Assembly: GCA_022822365.1 (NCBI GenBank)
Contig: JAJEBV010000035.1
Location: 74,082 to 138,081, forward strand
DNA: 64,000 nucleotides
Source of the DNA: Thermoanaerobaculia bacterium
GTDB taxonomy: Bacteria; Acidobacteriota; Thermoanaerobaculia; Multivoradales; Multivoraceae
Direction of reading: 5' to 3'
The notes under the pieces were generated by a model that saw only the letters and a program-made list of their open reading frames with translations, had not been told where the DNA came from and did not search any database. Shown one piece after another: positions 58,290 to 64,000 of the stretch; positions within the stretch are counted from its first letter, which is position 1; the number at the start of each line of letters is the position of its first letter. The translations under genes and the position numbers were made by a program.

Positions 58290-60842
58290 ATGAACCCTCC
58301 GATGAACGCCCGAACCAGGATCGCATCCGTTCTCGCCGCGCCGCTGCTGTTCCTGGCGGCCGGCGGCGCCGCTCTCGTCGACGAGAGCCAGGCCGGCGAG
58401 GCGGGGCGGACGGACTCCGCGCAGGACGCACCGACTCCCAGGCCGCTGGATACCCGCTTCGTCCGCTGGCTGGAACGGGTCGGCCCGCTGATCAGCGACG
58501 AGGAGCGCGAGTTCTTCGTCAGCCTGCCCGAGGACTACCGCCGCGAAGCGTTCATCCAGGCCTTCTGGAAGGCTCGCGACCCCGAGCCGAGAACGCCGCT
58601 CAACGAGTTGCAGGTGCTGTGGGAGGACCGGGTGGACGCCGCCCTCTCCCAGTGGGGCACGCTGGAAGACGCCCGAGCCCTGTTCTACCTCCTGAACGGT
58701 CCGCCGGGGCGCTTCGTCCTTCCGGACGGCCGGACCGCCGCCTACTGCCTGTCGCGGACCAGCGAGCTGGAGATCTGGTTCTACGGCGGCAGCGACCGCA
58801 CCGCGCGCAACTTCGTCGTCATCTTCCTGGCCACGAGCCGCAACCGGCCCTACGTCTTCTGGCATGACAGCGTCGTCCGCCGCCCCGTCTCCCGCCGCGG
58901 GCTGCCCACCACGAACATCGCCGTGCTCTGCGGGGACGAGTGGTTCGGATGGGCCGCCCAGGCGGTCCAGCGGGATCTCGCCAGCAGCGGGGTCATCGAA
59001 GAGGTGTCCGGACCGCCCGAGCCGCCCGAGGAGTGGCTCGCGACCTTCGCCGCCTTCAACACCGACCTGCCGGTGGACGCGACCCGGTTCGACGTCGGCC
59101 TCGAGTGGGACTTCCCGGGCCGCAACCAGACACGCACCGTGACTCACGGCCTGATCATGGTGCCGGGGCCGAGCGCCGGCCGCAGGAGCTTCCAGGAACG
59201 CGAGTACCACAGCTTCCAGATGACGGGCGAGGTGATCCGCGACGACAGCCTGTTCGAGACCTTCCGCTACCGCTTCGAGTTGCCCGCGAGCGGCGAAGAG
59301 GAGGACGCCGTCCCGCTGGTCTTCACGCGATACCTCCGGCCCGGCGAGGTCCAGATCCGGCTCAAGATCGAAGATGTCTTCGGCCAGCAGTTCGCCGTGG
59401 TCAACGAGACGATCGACGTCCCGAACCTCGAGGAGGCGCAATCGCTGCGGAAGACCATCCTGGAGACCTTCCCGGCACTGGCTGAGGCCAACCAGGCCGC
59501 GGCCCGCGGCGAACGCCTCCTGCGCCTGGTACCCCCGCGGGATGAGCGCCTGCGCGTCGGCATGGTGCGCTTCTCCACCCATGCGATCGGCGACTTCGAT
59601 GCCGTCGCCTTCTCCCTCGACGGCCGCGAGATCCTGCGCAAGCGGCGGCCGCCCTTCGGCGTGGAACTGAACCTGGGCTCCCACCCGACCGAGCACCGGA
59701 TTCGCGTCGAGGGCATCAAGGACGGCGAGGTCGTCGCCTCGGACGAGATGTCGGTCAACCGGGGCGGCCAGCGTTTCCGCGCCCGGTTCATCGAACCGCG
59801 GTCCGGCGAGCAGTACCTGCAGAGCACGCAGGCGGTGGTCGAAGTCGCCGTACCGGACGGCGAGGAGATCGAGCGCCTCGAACTGTTCCTGGGGGAAGAA
59901 CGGATCGCGACGCTCTACCAGCCGCCGTGGGTGCAGCCGATCGTGCTCGACGGTCCGAACCTGACCTACCTCCGCGCGGCCGCGTTCCTGGCCGACGGCA
60001 GCAGCACCGAGGACGTCGTCTTCATCAACAGCCCGAACCCGATCGAGCGAATCGACGTGCAGTACGTCGAGCTCTTCGCCAGCGTCGTCGACGAGCGGGG
60101 GCGCCCGATTCCGGAACTGGAGCAGGATCGCTTCCGCATCACCGAGGACGGAGTTCAGCAGACGGTTCGCCGATTCGACTGGGTCGACGACACGCCCTTT
60201 CACGCCGGCCTCCTGATCGACACGTCGGCTTCGATGCAGGACTCGATCGGCCAGGTCCGGGCCGCGGCCCAGCGCTTCGTCGACAACACGCTCGAGCCAA
60301 GGGACCGGATGGCGGTCCTCGCCTTCGCCAACCGGGCGCGGGTCGAGAGCCGGTTCACGAAGGACAGGGGCCAGCTCGCGCGGGCGCTGTCGGGCCTCAA
60401 GGCGACGGGCACGACATCGCTCTACGACAGCCTCGTCTTCTCTCTCAGCTACTTCGACGGCATCAGCGGCCAGAAGGCGCTGCTCCTCCTGTCCGACGGC
60501 AGGGACGAGAACAGCTCGTTCACGTTCGAGAGCGCGCTCGAGACCGCGCAGCGTTCAGGCGTGACGATCTACGCCATCGGCCTCCGGGAAGCCGCCGCGG
60601 ACCGAACGACGCGGCGGGTACTCGAGCGCATCGCGGAAGAGACCGGCGGTCAGGCCTTCTTCATCGACGGGGTCAGCCAACTCGACTCCATCTACGCGCG
60701 GATCGAACGGGAACTGCGAAACCGCTACCTCCTCACCTACCAGTCGACGAGCAGCAGGCCCGAGAGCGAGTTCCGGGTCGTGCGGGTCGACGTGGACGAA
60801 CGCGGCGCCGAGGTGCGGACCATGTCGGGGTACTACCCGTAG
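58290..60842 (+). CDS. GWxTD- and VWFA-domain exported protein
   Basis: This 850-residue protein has a signal peptide (MNARTRIASVLAAPLLFLAAGGAAL). The N-terminal GWxTD-type domain (FVRWLERVGPLISDEEREFFVSLPEDYRREAFIQAFWKARDP) is followed by beta domains. A C-terminal von Willebrand A domain with a largely intact metal-ion site (DTSASMQDS, then TGTTSLYDSL and SDGRDENSS) follows YVELFASVVDERGRPIPELEQDRFRITEDG, the start of the VWFA-related family known mainly from Acidobacteriota. It is a likely cell-surface adhesin or assembly protein. ATG 58302 is a possible alternative start. This gene is the strongest lineage marker in the window. Confidence 0.8.
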   Translation: MNPPMNARTRIASVLAAPLLFLAAGGAALVDESQAGEAGRTDSAQDAPTPRPLDTRFVRWLERVGPLISDEEREFFVSLPEDYRREAFIQAFWKARDPEPRTPLNELQVLWEDRVDAALSQWGTLEDARALFYLLNGPPGRFVLPDGRTAAYCLSRTSELEIWFYGGSDRTARNFVVIFLATSRNRPYVFWHDSVVRRPVSRRGLPTTNIAVLCGDEWFGWAAQAVQRDLASSGVIEEVSGPPEPPEEWLATFAAFNTDLPVDATRFDVGLEWDFPGRNQTRTVTHGLIMVPGPSAGRRSFQEREYHSFQMTGEVIRDDSLFETFRYRFELPASGEEEDAVPLVFTRYLRPGEVQIRLKIEDVFGQQFAVVNETIDVPNLEEAQSLRKTILETFPALAEANQAAARGERLLRLVPPRDERLRVGMVRFSTHAIGDFDAVAFSLDGREILRKRRPPFGVELNLGSHPTEHRIRVEGIKDGEVVASDEMSVNRGGQRFRARFIEPRSGEQYLQSTQAVVEVAVPDGEEIERLELFLGEERIATLYQPPWVQPIVLDGPNLTYLRAAAFLADGSSTEDVVFINSPNPIERIDVQYVELFASVVDERGRPIPELEQDRFRITEDGVQQTVRRFDWVDDTPFHAGLLIDTSASMQDSIGQVRAAAQRFVDNTLEPRDRMAVLAFANRARVESRFTKDRGQLARALSGLKATGTTSLYDSLVFSLSYFDGISGQKALLLLSDGRDENSSFTFESALETAQRSGVTIYAIGLREAAADRTTRRVLERIAEETGGQAFFIDGVSQLDSIYARIERELRNRYLLTYQSTSSRPESEFRVVRVDVDERGAEVRTMSGYYP

Positions 60843-60861
60843 AAGCGGCCAGCGACGGCCT

Positions 60862-62340
60862 TCACGCCGCCAGCGCGGCCTCGCCGAAACGTTCCATCGC
60901 CTCCAGCGTCTCCCGCACATCGTCCCAACCCGTCGAGTGGTTGATGATGCAGAGACGGAGCGAGAAGGTCCCCCTGAGAGACGTTGACGAAACGAACGCG
61001 CGGTCGTCCCAGAAGAGACGAGCGAGAACCTCCCGGTTGACCCCCTCGAGCGTGTCGTCCTCCAGACCTGCGCCTTCCGGGTTGACCCTCATGCAGACGA
61101 TGCCAAGCGACGCTGGCGCCAGCAGTTCCAGGGTGCGACTCTCCTGGACGTACTCCTCGGCCCGTCTGGCGAGTTCCATCCCCTTCGACACGGCGCGCCT
61201 GAACGCGGACAGGCCGAACGTCTGAATCGACATCCAGATCTTCAGGGCGCGGAACGACCGGCTCAGTTGCAGGCCGCGGTCGTCCAGGTTGGGATGGTTC
61301 GCCCCCCAGACGGTGTCCTGGAGAACCGTCGGGCGAAAGGCGAAGGCGCTCTCGAGCGTCCGGGCATCCTTCACGAGCAGGCAGCCCACCTCGTATGGCT
61401 GGAACAGCCACTTGTGGGGGTCCAGCCCGACCGAGTCGGCTCGCTCGATGCCGCTGAGAAGCTCACCGCCCTTCTCCGTGATCGCCGCGAAGCCGCCATA
61501 GGCAGCATCCACGTGGAGCCAGGTGTCTTCCGCCTGACAGAGATCCGCCATCGCATGCAGCGGATCGATCGCTCCCGTGCTGGACGTCCCGGCATTGGCG
61601 CAGACCGCCATGGGCCTGAAGCCCGCTTCGCGGTCCTCCGCCACGGCACGCGTGAGAGCCCCCATGTCCAGGCGGAAGGTGCCGTCCGTCGGGATCTGGC
61701 GAATGGCATCCTGCCTGACGCCGACGATCATCGCGGCGCGAGCCTGCGCGCCGTGGCTCTGGTCGCTCATGTACACCGATGGACGCTCGGGATTGCCGGC
61801 CGCTTCCCTGGCCGCCACGAAGGCGTCGATGCTGGCCGCGGAACCGCCGCTGGTCAGCAACCCACCGGAACTCTCGGGGTAGCCCAACCAGCGGCGAAAC
61901 CAGTCCAGGACGACGAGTTCGACCTGGCTCGGACCGCTCGCGACCAGCCAGGTGCAGGCGTTCACGTTCCATGCGGAGGCCAGAAAGTCCGCAACCACGC
62001 CGGGCCACGTCGGTTCCGACGGAACGAAGCCGAAGCAACGGGGATGGTCCAGCCGGGTCGTCATCGGGAGGATGTCCTCCACGGCCCGCTGCAGCACCTC
62101 CTCTGCCGGCCGGCCTTCCTCCGGCGGCTTCTCGAGCAGAATCCGTTCGAGCCCTTCCTGGAACTCCCCGTCCCAGGCGTTCTCGCCAGGCAGGCTCTCG
62201 ATCCGAGCCACCGCGAGCTCCACGGCCTTTCCGGCCAGAGCCAGCATGGCTTCGGGAGACATCCGGAGGTCGGAGCGAGCCACTCCCCCATCGGCGGACC
62301 GCGGGTCTCCGCCCTTGTCCCCTTCTTCGTGTTTGCCCAC
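60862..62340 (-). CDS. PLP-dependent group II decarboxylase
   Basis: This 492-residue fold-type I PLP enzyme has the aromatic/acidic amino-acid decarboxylase pattern: TRLDHPRCFGFVPSEPTW, GGLLTSGGSAASIDAFVAAREAA, the ring-stacking and Asp region WLHVDAAYGGFAAI, and the Schiff-base Lys in LDPHKWLFQPYEVGC. The substrate could be an aromatic amino acid or glutamate/sulfinoalanine; the deciding residues cannot be assigned by eye. It forms CO2 and an amine. GTG 62340 is the longest start and lacks a ribosome site; ATG 62262 begins where homology becomes clear. It lies 18 bp after the LLM oxidoreductase. Confidence 0.8.
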   Translation of the reverse strand: MGKHEEGDKGGDPRSADGGVARSDLRMSPEAMLALAGKAVELAVARIESLPGENAWDGEFQEGLERILLEKPPEEGRPAEEVLQRAVEDILPMTTRLDHPRCFGFVPSEPTWPGVVADFLASAWNVNACTWLVASGPSQVELVVLDWFRRWLGYPESSGGLLTSGGSAASIDAFVAAREAAGNPERPSVYMSDQSHGAQARAAMIVGVRQDAIRQIPTDGTFRLDMGALTRAVAEDREAGFRPMAVCANAGTSSTGAIDPLHAMADLCQAEDTWLHVDAAYGGFAAITEKGGELLSGIERADSVGLDPHKWLFQPYEVGCLLVKDARTLESAFAFRPTVLQDTVWGANHPNLDDRGLQLSRSFRALKIWMSIQTFGLSAFRRAVSKGMELARRAEEYVQESRTLELLAPASLGIVCMRVNPEGAGLEDDTLEGVNREVLARLFWDDRAFVSSTSLRGTFSLRLCIINHSTGWDDVRETLEAMERFGEAALAA

Positions 62341-62358
62341 GATCGTCGATTCTAGGCG

Positions 62359-63261
62359 TTAGCGAAACGCCGGCGCGACCTCCTCGATGAACCTGTCGAG
62401 GACTTCCCTCTGGCGGTCCGTGCCGCCCAGGTTGAACGCCGGGACGATGTACTCGTCCACACCGGCATCGCGGTAGGCGCCGACCGCGTCGGTGATCTCC
62501 GAAACGCCACCGACGTTGGCCGGCATCGCCGTGCCGCGCCGGCGGATCCTGGACAGGAACGCCTCGTCGTCGCTCAGGAACAGGAGCGCGACCGCCGATC
62601 GCTCGATCTCCGCCGGGTCCCGCCCGACATTCTCGCAGTGGGCGTCGAGCACGGCCATCTTGTGCTTGAGGATGTCCACCGTGCCCCAGACGTTCCACTC
62701 GTCGGCGTGCTGGGCGGTGATCCGCAGCGTCACCTTCTCGCCGCCGCCGCCGATCATCAGCGGCAGGGGATCCTGGACCGGCTTCGGCTCGAGCGGCGCG
62801 TCGACCAGTTGGTAGGCATCGCCGACGAAGCTCGCGTTCCGCCGGCCGTACAGCGCCTTGATCACCCGGCAGGCCTCGTCCAGACGGCGGAGCCGCTCGC
62901 CCAGCGTGTAAAAGGGGATGCCGTAGGCCAGGTGCTCGTTCTCCTGCCAGCCGGCGCCGAGGCCCAGTACGACCCGGCCACCCGAGATGTGGTCGATCGT
63001 CGCCGCCATCTTCGCCAGCACGGCCGGATGCCGGTAGGTGTTGCCGGTCACCAGCGGACCGATCCGCACCCGCGGCACGGCAGCGGCCAGGGCCGCGATC
63101 GTGGTCCAACACTCCGCCCACGGCGCCGACGTGTCCTCGTCGTTCGGCATGAAGTGGTCGGCGTACCAGATGCCGTCCCAGCCCGTCGCCTCGACATGCC
63201 GGGACATCTCCAGCAGGTCGAACCAGGGCATCGTGGGGGCGGGCCAGTAGCTGAATCGCAT
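62359..63261 (-). CDS. LLM-class F420-dependent oxidoreductase
   Basis: This 300-residue luciferase-like oxidoreductase starts MRFSYWPAPTMPWFDLLEMSRHVEATGWDGIWYADHFMPN. It contains VRIGPLVTGNTYRHPAVLAKMAATIDHISGGRVVLGLGAGWQENEH and PLPLMIGGGGEKVTLRITAQHADEWNVWG, typical of F420-binding members. It is more distant from the LLM gene at 19202 than members of one subfamily usually are. The substrate is unknown. Sharing an operon with the decarboxylase suggests a common small-molecule pathway. Confidence 0.85.
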   Translation of the reverse strand: MRFSYWPAPTMPWFDLLEMSRHVEATGWDGIWYADHFMPNDEDTSAPWAECWTTIAALAAAVPRVRIGPLVTGNTYRHPAVLAKMAATIDHISGGRVVLGLGAGWQENEHLAYGIPFYTLGERLRRLDEACRVIKALYGRRNASFVGDAYQLVDAPLEPKPVQDPLPLMIGGGGEKVTLRITAQHADEWNVWGTVDILKHKMAVLDAHCENVGRDPAEIERSAVALLFLSDDEAFLSRIRRRGTAMPANVGGVSEITDAVGAYRDAGVDEYIVPAFNLGGTDRQREVLDRFIEEVAPAFR

Positions 63262-63386
63262 TCGAGGGCTCCGTCAAGCAGATTGCGTCGTGCGGCGCGT
63301 ACCTTACCGCGCAGGCACATGACACGTCCGCTGGGAGGTCAACGGCGCCTCTCAGACACTCCGAAGTGGGTGCAGTGGATCTCCCA

Positions 63387-63481
63387 CTGGGTACGCGGGT
63401 CTTCTGACCCGCTGCCGCCGAAGGCGTGTGACCACGGGTCTTCTGACCCGTGGAGGACAAGGCGCCGGCCGCCAGGCCGGC
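63387..63481. repeat. Dispersed palindromic repeat copy with two hairpins
   Basis: CTGGGTACGC and GCGGGTC-TTCT-GACCCGC (63387-63412) are followed by CCACGGGTC-TTCT-GACCCGTGG (63432-63453) and GCCGGCC-GCCA-GGCCGGC (63464-63481). The two hairpins share loop and core, and the second shows compensatory changes in its outer pair, which indicates the fold is kept. Confidence 0.7.
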
Positions 63482-63504
63482 TTCGCCCGACCGCCCAGGC
63501 GCGA

Positions 63505-63930
63505 CTACCGAGACTGCCAGCCCTCCGCTTCCACGGCAAGCACGATCCGCGCGCAAGCAAGCGCATCCGAGCCGGCGTCATGGTGCCGAAGAGGAATGCC
63601 CAAACGCCGACAGACATCCGGCAGCTTGGCGCTAGCAAAGGGCCACTGCCGGTGCGCCAGTTCCACCGTGCAGACAAAACGCCTTCGCGGCGGGCGCAGG
63701 CGGTAGCGAGCGCAGCACGCGTTGAGCACCCGCCGGTCGAACCTGGCGTTGTGAGCGGCAACGAACCGCGCTGATGCGAGCCATTCCTCCAACGTCGGCC
63801 AGAGATCAGCGAAGGTGGGCGCCTCGCGCACATCTTCCCAACTCAGGCCGTGGAGCCCTGTGAAGGTGAAGCGTCGGCCGGGAGGACGGATCAAGTACTC
63901 GTCATCGCCAAGCACGACCGTTCCCCGCAC
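63505..63930 (-). pseudogene. 5'-truncated DEDDh 3'-5' exonuclease
   Basis: The remaining 141 codons match the C-terminal two thirds of a stand-alone DnaQ-like exonuclease: LIRPPGRRFTFTGLHGLSWEDVREAPTF, then FVAAHNARFDRRVLNACC (Exo II) and HHDAGSDALACARIVLA (Exo III, with the DEDDh His and Asp). The N-terminal Exo I motif with the first Asp-x-Glu, about 30-40 residues, is missing. The frame opens at a GTG that lies inside a CRISPR repeat-like sequence and runs to a TGA at 63966-63964, so the 5' end was lost by a rearrangement. Without Exo I the enzyme should be inactive. Confidence 0.65.
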
Positions 63931-63946
63931 ACGCGGGGATGAACCG
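63918..63946. CRISPR. Single type I-E-like CRISPR repeat
   Basis: The 29-bp unit has the type I-E stem CCCCGC-ACAC-GCGGGG and ends with the GATGAACCG handle; only the first bases (CCG for GTG or GAG) depart from the common consensus. No second repeat occurs 60-62 bp away on either side within the window. The next 15 nt could be the start of a spacer, cut short by a mobile-element end. No cas gene is in the window. It is an isolated or array-terminal unit. Confidence 0.6.
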
Positions 63947-63961
63947 AACTTTGGCCTCCAG

Positions 63962-64000
63962 TGTCAATGGCAACCGAAAATGTCCCACTTGTGGCAACTG
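63962..64000. mobile_element. Possible IS21-like terminus at the window edge
   Basis: From TGTCAATGG at 63962 the sequence has two direct repeats, GGCAACCG (63969-63976) and GGCAACTG (63993-64000), 24 bp apart, with AAAATGTCCCACTT between them. Multiple direct repeats of this type and TGTCAA ends are seen in IS21-family elements. No transposase is in view, so the call rests on the end sequence alone. Confidence 0.35.

Noticed and set aside
63505..63930. Cas2-DnaQ fusion
   Set aside because: The exonuclease is the stand-alone type (LIRPP, FTxLHGLSWEDV), and no Cas2-like segment precedes it.
63918..64000. A CRISPR array
   Set aside because: Only one repeat unit is present; no second copy occurs at repeat-spacer distance on either side, so no array can be claimed in the window.

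Overview
The window is one GC-rich bacterial segment with dense genes on both strands. Several features fit Acidobacteriota (a Thermoanaerobaculia-like lineage) or a PVC-like relative. These are a GWxTD/VWFA-family surface protein, two F420-type LLM oxidoreductases, secreted quinoprotein and c-type cytochrome proteins with PVC-style architecture, and a Tat-exported Gfo/Idh/MocA oxidoreductase. This lineage is inferred from gene content only; there is no rRNA or other phylogenetic marker in the window.

Region 1 (1-11,062) is a defence island with visibly more A/T than the rest. One minus-strand operon reads hsdM, an ApeA-like HEPN protein, a HEPN protein of the nucleotidyltransferase-partner type, an hsdS whose N-terminus is fused to a complete MNT-type nucleotidyltransferase domain, an Abi_C-type abortive-infection protein, a small ORF, then hsdR, which runs off the left edge. 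Most junctions are ATGA/GTGA or short overlaps, so a type I restriction system appears to be translated together with a HEPN/MNT module and two abortive-infection-type proteins. Upstream lie a frameshifted VapC (PIN) pseudogene, a SIR2-family defence protein and an orphan HicB-like protein.

Region 2 (11,498-20,696) holds a secreted S9 peptidase, a TonB-dependent receptor paired with a purple-acid-phosphatase-like lipoprotein, an LLM oxidoreductase and a Nudix hydrolase. Region 3 (20,695-27,173) is a probable zinc-homeostasis locus: a Fur/Zur-type regulator behind an imperfect palindrome, a CbiM-type ECF substrate component, a single-chain T-component/ATPase fusion, two COG0523 metal-chaperone GTPases and a WD40 protein. 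Region 4 (27,215-50,153) is metabolic and envelope-related: a heme-c/copper monooxygenase with a secreted VOC protein, an RND efflux pair, a SIS isomerase with an alpha/beta hydrolase, a haloalkane dehalogenase, a single-chain acyl-CoA carboxylase, and secreted propeller, cytochrome, beta-lactamase-fold, START and quinoprotein genes.

Region 5 (50,207-63,261) includes an operon of a lyase-family enzyme, an NCS2 permease fused to an anti-sigma-kinase-like domain, GPP34 and a STAS protein. It also holds an ArnT-like glycosyltransferase with a membrane methyltransferase, the GWxTD/VWFA protein, a PLP decarboxylase and a second LLM oxidoreductase. The right edge (63,387-64,000) contains a 5'-truncated DEDDh exonuclease abutting one type I-E-like CRISPR repeat, followed by what looks like the end of an IS21-like element.

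A dispersed palindromic repeat family occurs in at least eight places, mostly between genes. Its core is a GCGGGTC-4nt-GACCCGC hairpin next to CTGGGTGCGC. One copy at 47,222-47,363 is complete, with 26-bp near-perfect terminal inverted repeats, and one copy lies inside a coding region.
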